Origin: Verrucomicrobiales bacterium
Lineage (GTDB): Bacteria > Verrucomicrobiota > Verrucomicrobiia > Verrucomicrobiales > V1-33
Assembly (NCBI GenBank): GCA_947460575.1
Contig: CANHIJ010000027.1
Coordinates: 1-40,366, forward strand
Length of the DNA: 40,366 nt
Reading direction: 5' to 3'
A program made the translations under genes and the position numbers. The notes under the pieces are model-generated. The model searched no databases and was not told the DNA's origin. It saw only the letters and a list, made by a program, of their open reading frames with translations. This document shows positions 1 through 7,416 of the stretch, piece after piece (position 1 is the first letter of the stretch; each line of letters starts with the position of its first letter).

Positions 1-205
1 CAGCCATCGCGGTGCTTGCGCTCATCAACTTGAGAAATGTGCGGCGCGTCGGGTCTAATTCATCTTCCGTCAGGACCGCAGCTCCCTCTTGAAATTCCCG
101 ATCCTGCCAGGGCTGGGAAGCTTCGGAGCCGGTCAATTGGCCCAGGCTGCGCCAGTAGCGCTTACCGGTGGTGGGCTCTTCGGGGTGTTGCCAAACGCGT
201 TTCAT
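1..205 (-). CDS. actB: ActB, N-terminal fragment (alternative complex III iron-sulfur/molybdopterin-type subunit)
   Basis: The gene starts at an ATG at 205 and runs off the left edge; 68 codons are visible. The fragment begins MKRVWQHPEEPTTGKRYWRS and carries a twin-arginine stretch, RRTFLKLMSAS, near residues 54-64. This layout, a cytoplasmic lead with a W-R-S-L motif and then a late Tat-like signal, is typical of the TAT-variant-translocated molybdopterin oxidoreductase family, which is ActB of alternative complex III. In that complex ActB is a periplasmic-side subunit carrying Fe-S clusters, and the complex moves electrons from quinol to cytochrome c or an oxidase. It sits 38 nt downstream of the pentaheme actA on the same strand, the usual act gene order. 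The catalytic-like and Fe-S domains are outside the window, so the call rests on the N-terminus and the neighbour. Confidence 0.85.
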   Translation of the reverse strand, partial: MKRVWQHPEEPTTGKRYWRSLGQLTGSEASQPWQDREFQEGAAVLTEDELDPTRRTFLKLMSASTAMA

Positions 206-243
206 GGAACAAAAATGAGTAAGTAGGGAATGATTCGCGGAGC

Positions 244-900
244 TTAGCGGTGGCAACCAGCGCAGTTGACTGGGGGTTCGATGTGCCAGGCATCCTTTAG
301 CTTCTGACCCATTTCCTTTTGATCTAAACCAGCCGAAGCCGCCGTCCAATCCAACTGCGTGACCTTATCCATCGGACGCAATTGATTCTCCGGAGCCCGA
401 TGGCAATCCAAGCACCAACTCATGCTCTGGCTTTGATCGTGAAAAACCACCGGCATCTCGTTGATCTTGCCATGGCAGCTCACGCAGGAAACCCCAGAGG
501 TGACGTGCACGCTGTGATTGAAATACGCATAGTCAGGCGTGTTGTGCACCTTCACCCACTCGATGGGCTTGCCACTGTCCACGCTTTCTTTGATCAGCGC
601 AATGTGCGGCGAATTCGTTTTGACGTGCTGGTGGCAATTCCAACACGTGCTGCTCGCAGGCACATTGGCGTGGCCCGACTGCTCCACAAAACTGTGGCAA
701 TACCGGCAATCCATTCCCAACTGCCCCGCATGAATCTGATGCGAAAAGGGGATCGGCTGCGAGGGCATGTAGCCCACCCGGGTGTACTTTTGCGTGAAGT
801 AGTAGTTCACCCCACCGGCGACGGCGGCGCCCAGGAATAGGAAGCAGACGAGGAGCTTCAGCGGCAGCGTATTTGTCCAGCGAGGAAAGGTGTTGGCCAT
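244..900 (-). CDS. actA: ActA, pentaheme c-type cytochrome of alternative complex III
   Basis: The protein has 218 residues with an N-terminal membrane segment at about residues 13-31 that can serve as signal anchor, then a periplasmic domain with five CXXCH heme-binding motifs: Cys65-His69, Cys86-His90, Cys139-His143, Cys163-His167 and Cys213-His217. Five hemes, this length and the following actB-type gene fit ActA, which relays electrons from the quinol-oxidising core of alternative complex III. The family belongs to the cytochrome c3/c7-like multiheme group. The ATG at 900 is the first in frame before the hydrophobic segment. There is no clear Shine-Dalgarno sequence. A perfect CRP/FNR-type palindrome lies 32 nt upstream of the start, so respiratory or catabolite control is plausible but not shown. 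It is probably the first gene of the act operon. Confidence 0.9.
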   Translation of the reverse strand: MANTFPRWTNTLPLKLLVCFLFLGAAVAGGVNYYFTQKYTRVGYMPSQPIPFSHQIHAGQLGMDCRYCHSFVEQSGHANVPASSTCWNCHQHVKTNSPHIALIKESVDSGKPIEWVKVHNTPDYAYFNHSVHVTSGVSCVSCHGKINEMPVVFHDQSQSMSWCLDCHRAPENQLRPMDKVTQLDWTAASAGLDQKEMGQKLKDAWHIEPPVNCAGCHR

Positions 901-1272
901 TATCGGAGTCGGGTGCAGGTCAATCCTATTGGCTTGTGAAAAATTTCACAAGCGGAATTAGAGAAATGTTCAGCGAATTGAGGCGTTTCCCGCCCGCAGG
1001 ACGTTGCGGCTCCGGGAAAGGCTGATTGAGCATAGAAACGCCGCTCCCCGGCGCAAGAGGAAACTAGGCACCGCAAGCCTTTTCTGGGCGCATCCCAACA
1101 GAAGCACCCACTGGCGCGGGGATGGCCGGGCCGCCCCGTGACGGGCCGTCGCCCTGCGGTTTTTCGCTCCGCCGCGGTCACTGGACTGGTCCCTCCCGCT
1201 CGCAGCGCTGGGCGCAAACGAGTTCCCCCTCTGCCGCCGCGGCCTCCCTTTGGCGGCCCTCCCACGGTTTTC
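901..1272. other. Intergenic region between the heme/LRR gene and the act operon
   Basis: This 372-bp gap holds the CRP/FNR-like palindrome near actA. The rest is GC-rich with short imperfect inverted repeats, for example around GACGGGCCGTC near 1140-1150. A 130-codon open frame on the minus strand spans it, but its composition is low-complexity and it has no recognisable domain, so it is not called. There is no strong terminator with a T-tract. A 27-bp stretch at 1219-1245 matches 7283-7309 at 24 of 27 positions. Confidence 0.6.
933..952. promoter_or_regulatory. Candidate CRP/FNR-family operator upstream of actA
   Basis: The 20-bp sequence CTTGTGAAAAATTTCACAAG is a perfect inverted repeat of two 9-bp arms around AA. 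It contains TGTGA-N6-TCACA, the classic CRP half-site arrangement, with the FNR-like TTGTGA flank. It ends 32 bp before the actA start on the same side. No clear -10 hexamer at class I or class II spacing is visible, so it could act in activation or repression. The match is direct; the function is inferred. Confidence 0.55.
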
Positions 1273-2853
1273 TCACTGCCCAATACTAACAACTAGTCCA
1301 GGGACTTGCTCTTGGAGTTGCTTGGCTCCATCGGGCGTGGCCTTGGACTGCCACAGGTAGACTTTTTTGAGCGACTTTAAAGCACCCAGCGAAGCCAAGC
1401 CGACATCGCTCACCGCGGTCTCATAGAGGTTGAGGTGCTCCAGGCTGAGGTTGTTGCGCAAGGTAACCAAGCCGGCGTCGGTTATGCCCGTCCGGCTGAG
1501 CAGCAGCCGAGAGAGGTTCTTCATCGGAATCAACTGGCCGAGGTCGGCATCCGCCACTTTCGTGCGACTGAAATCCAAGGCATAAATGTTCAGCGCGATC
1601 GGACCCAATTGACTGAGCTTGAGGTCCCCATCGGCCCGGTCGCTGTGGCTAAAATCCAACTCCAGCACATGGCCGTTTTTGGAAAGTGGTCTGATCACCA
1701 CATGCTCTTTCTTGAGCTCCTCAATTAACCGGGCGTCAGGAGGCGCTAGGTTGGCGGCGATCGTATCGACCAAAAAAACCCCATCGTGCCCGGAGGGAAT
1801 CGAAACCCCATCCCCCAAGTCAGCTCCCGTTTTTATCCACTCCGCCAGCACCGCGCGCTCCACGCCGTTAAGCGGAGTCCCTTTGGGCGGCATACGGTCG
1901 GTGTCGTCTTGGGGCAAGCCGGTGACGTGATAGAGTCGACTCTTTTCGGCCACCCCGGGAGCAATCACGGACTTGCCGTTGACCCCGGCGCGAATGAAAT
2001 CCGGGGTATCCAAGCGAAGGTCGCCCTTCTGCTTTTGAGGCCCATGGCACGACACGCAATGGCGGCTCAGAATAGGGCGCACTTTGGAAAAATAGAGACT
2101 ATTTTTGGAAACCGGGCGAACCGGGGGCACCGCCAAAACCGGCAGCGCGGGCTCGGCAGCGGGATCCGCAGGTGGCGGGGCCATTTCCGCGGCAGGTGCC
2201 ACCGCGACCGCAGAAGTCGCCATGGCCGCCACCGCCGAGGCATCTGCGGACGGAATTTCCGCCCTCGTGGGATCGGCCAGCGAGAGCCCCTCCGGCGCGG
2301 GGGGCGCCGCGGATGGGGCTAGGTCGCCCTTCGCCACCGCCGCTGACGACGTCACCGCGGGCGGCGGCGCCACTGCGGAAACCGCAGCCTGGCCCAAAAA
2401 CCCTGAAGAAAGCCCACGCGTCGCCACACTCCCTAGCCCGCCTAGAGCCGCTAGGGCCAGCGCGGTCCGATAGCTATTCAGAAGCAGCCACTGCCACGGC
2501 TTGCGCCGCGGCGGGGCGGCGGGATCCGCAGGGTCGTAAAAGCGCTCCCGCACCAACAGCAGTGCGCGGTTGCGCGCCAACCGCTTCAACAGCCAGGCCA
2601 GGCTGATCAGGATTGCCAAGCCCAAAAACACGCCGCAGGGGCGCCACCCGAGCGGCTCTGCCCTCACGATAGAACGCACCCCGTGGAACAGCGCCGCCCC
2701 CGCCGCCGTCACCGCCGCACAGCACAGCAACCACAGCACCCCCGGCTCGCCGTCGCGGTCCCGGCGCGAGAGCACAAAACCTTCCAGGCAGCAGGCGGCC
2801 AGCAGCAGGCCAACCGGCAGGAAATCGATAAAAGACAGCAAAGAATCCGGCAT
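1273..2853 (-). CDS. Membrane-anchored c-type heme protein with leucine-rich repeats (planctomycete-type cytochrome domain)
   Basis: The product has 526 residues from the ATG at 2853; an upstream GTG at 2874 would add seven. The N-terminal 150 residues form about four hydrophobic segments, resembling DUF2231-type membrane domains. A long Ala/Pro-rich linker follows, then a PSCyt1-like cytochrome domain with one heme site, Cys266-Val-Ser-Cys269-His270, and a candidate axial Met near residue 321 in DRMPPKG. The C-terminal 130 residues are leucine-rich repeats with the TDAGL-type unit seen in Planctomycetes and Verrucomicrobiota. It follows the DUF1501 gene by about 140 bp and likely belongs to the same transcription unit. 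The heme and LRR combination suggests an exported redox sensor or scaffold for the DUF1549/DUF1553 and DUF1501 partners. Substrate and function are unknown. Confidence 0.85.
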   Translation of the reverse strand: MPDSLLSFIDFLPVGLLLAACCLEGFVLSRRDRDGEPGVLWLLCCAAVTAAGAALFHGVRSIVRAEPLGWRPCGVFLGLAILISLAWLLKRLARNRALLLVRERFYDPADPAAPPRRKPWQWLLLNSYRTALALAALGGLGSVATRGLSSGFLGQAAVSAVAPPPAVTSSAAVAKGDLAPSAAPPAPEGLSLADPTRAEIPSADASAVAAMATSAVAVAPAAEMAPPPADPAAEPALPVLAVPPVRPVSKNSLYFSKVRPILSRHCVSCHGPQKQKGDLRLDTPDFIRAGVNGKSVIAPGVAEKSRLYHVTGLPQDDTDRMPPKGTPLNGVERAVLAEWIKTGADLGDGVSIPSGHDGVFLVDTIAANLAPPDARLIEELKKEHVVIRPLSKNGHVLELDFSHSDRADGDLKLSQLGPIALNIYALDFSRTKVADADLGQLIPMKNLSRLLLSRTGITDAGLVTLRNNLSLEHLNLYETAVSDVGLASLGALKSLKKVYLWQSKATPDGAKQLQEQVPGLVVSIGQ

Positions 2854-2993
2854 GAAAAAACGCAGAAGAATCACTCATCCCTTCGGGGGCCAAGACCACC
2901 GAGGCGGGCGCAAACAACTAGGAACAAGCGCCACCCGATCCATTTTAGTCTGAGCGCCGCCCGCGGAGTCGCGCCCCCGGCCGCGCCTACTCC

Positions 2994-4322
2994 CTAGCTA
3001 AATAGCGAAGTGATCGGCTGGCCCTTGTCGGCAATGGTGAACGGCCGCTTGGAAGGGCTGTAAACCGTCTGGTCGAGGGGCAGGCCAAGCCCGTAGGCGA
3101 TGGTGGCGTTGAAGTCCGGCACCGCGACCTTGCCCTCGACGACCTCTGTTCCATTTTCGTTGGTAGCGCCGTGGACGCTACCTCCTTTGACCCCGCCGCC
3201 TGCAATCAGGCCGCTGAAGGCCTTCGGATAGTGATCGCGCCCGTCTCCCTCGTTAATAGTAGGCGTGCGGCCGAATTCGGTGCAGAGCACTACCATAGTC
3301 TCATCCAGCATACCGCGGCGCTCCAAATCCTTCAGGAGGGCCCCTAAGGCCTTGTCCAGAGTGCCCGCGAGGCGCTCCACCGCCTGGAAATTATTCGCGT
3401 GCGTATCCCATCCCCCCAGGGTCACTTCGACGTGGCGCACGTCATTTTCCACCAGTCGCCTCGCGAGAAGGCATCCCTGGCCGAAACCATTTTCGCCGTA
3501 TTCAGCGCGGACTGCGGCGGCTTCCCCCGAAAGGTCAAAGGCCTTCAAGTCTTCGCTCTTCATGAGTCGCACTGCGTCGTCGTACATATCACTGTAGGCC
3601 CGCACCATTTTCTGGTCATAGCGCTCGTGAAAAGCCTGGTCAAATTTATTCGCCAGCAGCAGGCGATCCTCAAATTCATGGGCGCCCCCTAAGCTGCGGC
3701 TATTGGGAACTCCCGATGTCGGGCTGCCCACATAGAGCGGGGCGTATTTGCTCTCCAAGAAGCCCGCGCCGCCCCCAACGGATCCACCCCCGATGCAAAC
3801 GCTGCCCGGCAGGGTGCGATTGGTCTTGCCCTCCATGCGCAGCAACCAGGCCCCGATCCCAGGGTGCTGAATGGTTCCGCGCATGGTGTAGCTGCTATGC
3901 ATAAAATAATTCCCCTGCTCGTGGGCGCCCTGAGTGGTGGAAAGGCCGCGCACAATCGCCACCTTGTCCATCTGCTGAGCCAGAATCGGAAAATATTCGG
4001 AAATCTGCACCCCATCGGCGGCGGTGTTGATCGCCTTGACTGGTCCCGCGATCTTTTCTCCAGCTGCGGGCTTGGGGTCGAACGTGTCCAGGTGGGTCAT
4101 GCCCCCTGCCATATAGAGATAGATTACGTTGCGCGCCGTCGGCTTGCGGCCTGGGGAAACTGGCACCGCACTCACTGGGGCCCCCTTACCGACCGGAGCC
4201 GCCCAGCTGCCCAGCGGGGCCAGACCGGGAAGAATGCTCACTCCGAGCAGGGTCTTGCTAGCATAGGAAAGAAAGCGGCGGCGGCTGGTTTCGTCAGAGT
4301 GGCGGAGGAAGGAGTCGTTCAT
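2994..4322 (-). CDS. DUF1501 family Tat-exported protein
   Basis: The product has 442 residues and starts MNDSFLRHSDETSRRRFLSY, a twin-arginine signal with hydrophobic core at about residues 20-40. The mature part matches the DUF1501 family, which is sulfatase/alkaline-phosphatase-like in fold: an early GGMTHLDTFDPKP segment, GGWDTHANN in the middle, and CTEFGRTPTINEGDGRDHYP near residues 340-365 with the Glu, Arg and His that are conserved in the family. DUF1501 genes nearly always pair with DUF1549/DUF1553 genes in Planctomycetes and Verrucomicrobiota, as here, where that gene ends 78 bp upstream. A role in breaking down complex sulfated or other polysaccharides is often guessed but is not established. 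The enzyme activity remains unknown. Confidence 0.9.
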   Translation of the reverse strand: MNDSFLRHSDETSRRRFLSYASKTLLGVSILPGLAPLGSWAAPVGKGAPVSAVPVSPGRKPTARNVIYLYMAGGMTHLDTFDPKPAAGEKIAGPVKAINTAADGVQISEYFPILAQQMDKVAIVRGLSTTQGAHEQGNYFMHSSYTMRGTIQHPGIGAWLLRMEGKTNRTLPGSVCIGGGSVGGGAGFLESKYAPLYVGSPTSGVPNSRSLGGAHEFEDRLLLANKFDQAFHERYDQKMVRAYSDMYDDAVRLMKSEDLKAFDLSGEAAAVRAEYGENGFGQGCLLARRLVENDVRHVEVTLGGWDTHANNFQAVERLAGTLDKALGALLKDLERRGMLDETMVVLCTEFGRTPTINEGDGRDHYPKAFSGLIAGGGVKGGSVHGATNENGTEVVEGKVAVPDFNATIAYGLGLPLDQTVYSPSKRPFTIADKGQPITSLFS

Positions 4323-4400
4323 GGCTGTTAGCGGTTGAGGGATGTAATATTGAGTTAAAAGGCGAGGTCGCCAGGGTGGGCAAAAAAGGCAGGGCGCGGT

Positions 4401-6440
4401 TTATTGCACAAAAACAAACTCTCGGCTATTGAGCAAGGCCCAGATGATGTCCTTCCAACCGTCCTGCTTCTTGGCGGCAATAGTTTCACTGACCAGGGCC
4501 CGCTCTTGTTCGGACGGCTTGCGGCCAAACACACTCTGAAAGAGAGCCGCCGCCCGGCCTTCATCGTCTTTGGCCCCCCGAAAGCGCTGCATCATGACCG
4601 TATTTTCCATCGTCAGCTTCCCAAAGAGGGGGCCGTTCATCAAATTTAGGGCCTGGCCCACCGAGGCTTCCCGCGAACTGTTCTCGATCACCTCCCGATT
4701 GCTCTGCCCGAATTCGCGCAAAAAATGCCCACCAGGTGCCGGCGAGGACAATTCCGAAGCCCGGAAAAATTCATCTCCAAAATCCTTCCACTGCGCGGCG
4801 TCCACCGCGGCCATCGCTGCGGGAGCCTTCGGATCCAGCATGGCGGGCTTGGCGACCGGCTTGATCTGAGAGACAAATCCCGAAGTGCTCTTGGCCGACT
4901 CGCCCGCCAGCAATTCCGCGCGGGCTTTGACTGCCAAGTTGTCCCGCTCCGCATTCAGCCCGTTCAAAGTGGCCTGCGCCGCTTTGGTGTCCTCCGCTTC
5001 TCCCTCTTCCCGAGCTTGGTTGAGCTTGACCCGAGCCAGCCGGATTTTGCGATCCAGCGCCAGGTCCATTTCCGCATATTTGCGGGCCACCGCGATGATC
5101 GCCTGCGGTGCGCAGGCCTGCAGTTGATCGGCCTCGCCCTTCATCCCCGCCAAGCGGGTGCGATAGCCGTCGCCGCGGGTCCGCAGGTCCGCCTGAGGAA
5201 TTGTCAGAGCGCACAGGCTATCCCAAATTTGCTCCGCAGTCATGCGCCGCAGCACCGGCCCCGTGAAATAATAGGGCTGGTCCTCCGGCACCTCCTTGCG
5301 GGTCGACTCCCGCTGGTAGGTTTTTGTATTGTAGATACTGCGCAGCATCCGCTTGGTGTCGAATTTCATTTGCACCATCTGGTCGGATAGGAACTTCATC
5401 AGCATTGGATTCGAGGCCGAGGTTTCGTCCTTGAAGTCGTCGATGGGTTCAATCAATCCCATGCCCAAGGCCCGCTTCCAAAGCCGGTTCGCGATCACGG
5501 TGCTGAAACGGGGGTTTTCTGGGCTGGTTAGCCATTCCGCGTAGTGGCCCCGCGGGTCCCGGGTGGCACTGGCCTTGTCCCCAAAAATAGTCTTGGCTTT
5601 CACCAGGTCCCCTGGCTTGGCGTCGTCGTATTTATAGTCTCCCGGCAATTTAATAGGGCGCTCCGTCTCGGATACCCCGTATTTGAGGGGCTCCAGGATG
5701 TCGTCGATCAGCCGGTTCATGGAGCGCTGCTCCCCCTCGTCCAAGCGCCGTCCCGCCCGCATCTCCTGCTCGGCTAGGCGCCGATATACCGAGCGCGGGT
5801 TGATGTCGGTGTCCACCCCGTAGGTATAGGCCGCCATTTGATAGTAGTCCTTTTGGGTCCACTTATCGAAGGGGTGGTTGTGGCACTGGGCGCACACCAA
5901 CCGCGTTCCCAAAAAGATCTGCGCCGTGTTCGACATATTGTCGAGGGGCATCCCGGCATCTCTCACGTAGTACCCCACTGCTCCGTTGTCCCACACGAAA
6001 CCCTTCGCCGTGATCATCTCCCGGACAAACTGATCGTACGGCATGTTAACCTTGAGGGCCTGCTTGATCCACTCCGCGTAAGCCGTCCCCGATTCCTCCC
6101 GCCCTCCCGTCTGCACCCGCAGAATGTCGCTCCACCAGTTGTACCAGTGACTCACATAACCATCCGAGGCCAGCAACTGGTCGATCAACTTGGCCCGCTT
6201 GCCCGGATCTGCCGACTCCGCAAAGGCCCGCACCTCGTCCTGGGTGGGGATTCGCCCAATAATATCGAGGTAAAACCGCCGCACCAAGGTGTCGTCCGAG
6301 GCCGGTGGATTGGGGCTCACCTGATGCTTCTGGTACCCATCTTCGACAAAACGATCGATCTTTTCGCTCACCGGATCGGCCCGCAATTCGGCGAGCGCAC
6401 TGAGCAGGAGCAAGGGAGCAAAAAAATACCGTAGTTTCAT
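4401..6440 (-). CDS. DUF1549 and DUF1553 domain protein (PSCyt2/PSD1)
   Basis: The product has 679 residues and an N-terminal signal peptide (residues 1-21). DUF1549 covers about residues 25-235, with the family hallmarks LVRRFYLDIIGRIP and LVCAQCHNHPFDKW. The latter gives a CXXCH heme-type site at Cys183-Cys186-His187. DUF1553 covers about residues 295-660 and includes NRLWKRALGMGLIEPIDDF and a C-terminal LLNSREFVFVQ end. A charged helical insert with coiled-coil character lies near residues 455-510, between the two halves of DUF1553. The gene leads the minus-strand set with DUF1501 and the heme/LRR protein. These pairs are abundant in PVC bacteria, are thought to be exported, and lack a proven biochemical role. 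There is no Shine-Dalgarno sequence before the ATG. Confidence 0.92.
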   Translation of the reverse strand: MKLRYFFAPLLLLSALAELRADPVSEKIDRFVEDGYQKHQVSPNPPASDDTLVRRFYLDIIGRIPTQDEVRAFAESADPGKRAKLIDQLLASDGYVSHWYNWWSDILRVQTGGREESGTAYAEWIKQALKVNMPYDQFVREMITAKGFVWDNGAVGYYVRDAGMPLDNMSNTAQIFLGTRLVCAQCHNHPFDKWTQKDYYQMAAYTYGVDTDINPRSVYRRLAEQEMRAGRRLDEGEQRSMNRLIDDILEPLKYGVSETERPIKLPGDYKYDDAKPGDLVKAKTIFGDKASATRDPRGHYAEWLTSPENPRFSTVIANRLWKRALGMGLIEPIDDFKDETSASNPMLMKFLSDQMVQMKFDTKRMLRSIYNTKTYQRESTRKEVPEDQPYYFTGPVLRRMTAEQIWDSLCALTIPQADLRTRGDGYRTRLAGMKGEADQLQACAPQAIIAVARKYAEMDLALDRKIRLARVKLNQAREEGEAEDTKAAQATLNGLNAERDNLAVKARAELLAGESAKSTSGFVSQIKPVAKPAMLDPKAPAAMAAVDAAQWKDFGDEFFRASELSSPAPGGHFLREFGQSNREVIENSSREASVGQALNLMNGPLFGKLTMENTVMMQRFRGAKDDEGRAAALFQSVFGRKPSEQERALVSETIAAKKQDGWKDIIWALLNSREFVFVQ

Positions 6441-6799
6441 GGGCAGAGCGAATTACCTATACTCATACAGCAGTAGCCCAGGGCAGCGCAAATGATTCCC
6501 CTTAGGGCAAACTCCGATAGCGCCTTGGTACTTTGGGACGCCGCTCCCCCCCCGCGCACCGCCCCGCCCGCACTCCAATAGCGTCAAAACGTCGCACCCC
6601 ACCCCTTTTTAGAGGCGCCCTCAAAGAGACAATTTGTCTCTTTTTGAGGTCACCTACCCCTGCCCGCTCCGCCTCAAACTCCAACACAACCAACTGTAAA
6701 TCAATGATAAAATACCCCGCCAGGAAGGGTGGCACGCTCCCTGCATTTCAATCCTTCGAGCGGCCCCCGCGGCCGCCGCCAAACCAAACCAACCCACCC
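6441..6799. other. Divergent intergenic region between the DUF1549/DUF1553 gene and hsp20
   Basis: The 359-bp gap separates two divergent genes, so it must contain promoters for both. It holds the perfect palindrome at 6623-6643. An AT-rich stretch near 6695-6715 contains GATAAAAT, a possible -10 element for hsp20, but no matching -35 hexamer is convincing. The open reading frame of hsp20 extends upstream through this region, but the translated stretch is low-complexity and the conserved protein begins at 6800. Confidence 0.5.
6623..6643. promoter_or_regulatory. Perfect 21-bp palindrome, candidate operator upstream of hsp20
   Basis: The arms AAAGAGACAA and TTGTCTCTTT flank a single T. CCTC (6619-6622) and GAGG (6646-6649) extend the symmetry imperfectly through a 2-nt bulge. 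It lies in a divergent gap about 155 bp before hsp20, where a terminator is not expected. It is not the CIRCE (HrcA) sequence. The repressor, if any, is unknown. Confidence 0.5.
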
Positions 6800-7228
6800 A
6801 TGAACTCCTGCTGCCCCGCTTCCTTCGACCTCAGTGCCAACCGCCTCCGCCACCTCGCCAGCGCTCTCCAGACCCAGCGCCCCGCTTCTGGGCCGCGCCC
6901 TTGGCGCCCCAGCGTCGATGCCACCGAAACCGACGCCAGCTACGAACTCTCCGTCGAACTGCCAGGCGTCGACCCCGCCAAAGTCAAGGTCCTGGTCCGC
7001 GACGGCGTGCTCAACTTGTCGGGCGACCGCTCGGCCGCGCCCCTCCCCGAAGGAAGTAAAACCCACCTCCGCGAGCAGGCCTTGGGCCCTTGGGAGCGCT
7101 CGTTTGCCCTGCCGACCGATGCCGCTGGCGACCTCGTCAAGGCCGCTTCCAAGCACGGCCTCCTCACCATCTCCATACCCAAGCGCAGCGAAGTCCAAGC
7201 TAGAGAAATCCCGGTACAGGTCGGCTGA
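6800..7228 (+). CDS. Small heat shock protein (Hsp20/alpha-crystallin family)
   Basis: The product has 142 residues from the ATG at 6800, MNSCCPASFDLSANRLRHL. The alpha-crystallin domain spans about residues 48-142. It shows YELSVELPGVDPAKVKV at its start, the WERSFALPTDA strand, and the HGLLTISIPK motif that matches the family G-x-L-x-I/V-x-I/V-P signature. The N-terminal arm is short and the C-terminal tail ends EIPVQVG, with an I-P-V motif like the I-x-I/V anchor used in oligomer assembly. It is an ATP-independent chaperone that holds unfolding proteins in the cytoplasm. An in-frame start at 6533 would add 89 low-complexity residues and is rejected. A palindrome upstream may be an operator. 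A strong hairpin follows the stop. Confidence 0.88.
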   Translation: MNSCCPASFDLSANRLRHLASALQTQRPASGPRPWRPSVDATETDASYELSVELPGVDPAKVKVLVRDGVLNLSGDRSAAPLPEGSKTHLREQALGPWERSFALPTDAAGDLVKAASKHGLLTISIPKRSEVQAREIPVQVG

Positions 7229-7237
7229 AGGAGCCGC

Positions 7238-7281
7238 CCCCCTTGGAGGGTGCCTCCGCGCGGAGGCACCCGGCAAGGGGG
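7238..7281. terminator. Long hairpin after hsp20
   Basis: A perfect 10-bp stem (7248-7257 with 7262-7271) closes on the loop GCGC. Two mismatched bases on each side separate it from a further 8-bp stem (7238-7245 with 7274-7281). It begins 10 bp after the hsp20 stop. There is no T-tract, so it may act as an attenuating or mRNA-end structure rather than a standard intrinsic terminator. Confidence 0.45.
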
Positions 7282-7416
7282 TCGAGTTCCCGCTCCGCCG
7301 CCCCGGCCTTGCTCCGCGACTTCCCCCGCGCGCTCAATTCTTCCGTTTGACACCGTCCCACCTTTACCGGACAGCGCTGAGGGTATAAGGCCTCGCCTCC
7401 AAGGCCGATTCCCTCC

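Noticed and set aside
900..1292. 130-codon open frame on the minus strand upstream of actA
   Set aside because: Low-complexity Arg/Gly-rich translation, overlaps the heme/LRR gene end, no domain, and covers the operator-like palindrome.
6533..6799. Extended N-terminus for the Hsp20 protein
   Set aside because: The extra 89 residues are Pro/Arg-rich and translate the operator-like palindrome; the family sequence starts at 6800.
7347..7389. Sigma-70 promoter for guaB (TTGACA ... TATAAG)
   Set aside because: The spacer is 31 bp, far outside the usual 16-19 bp.
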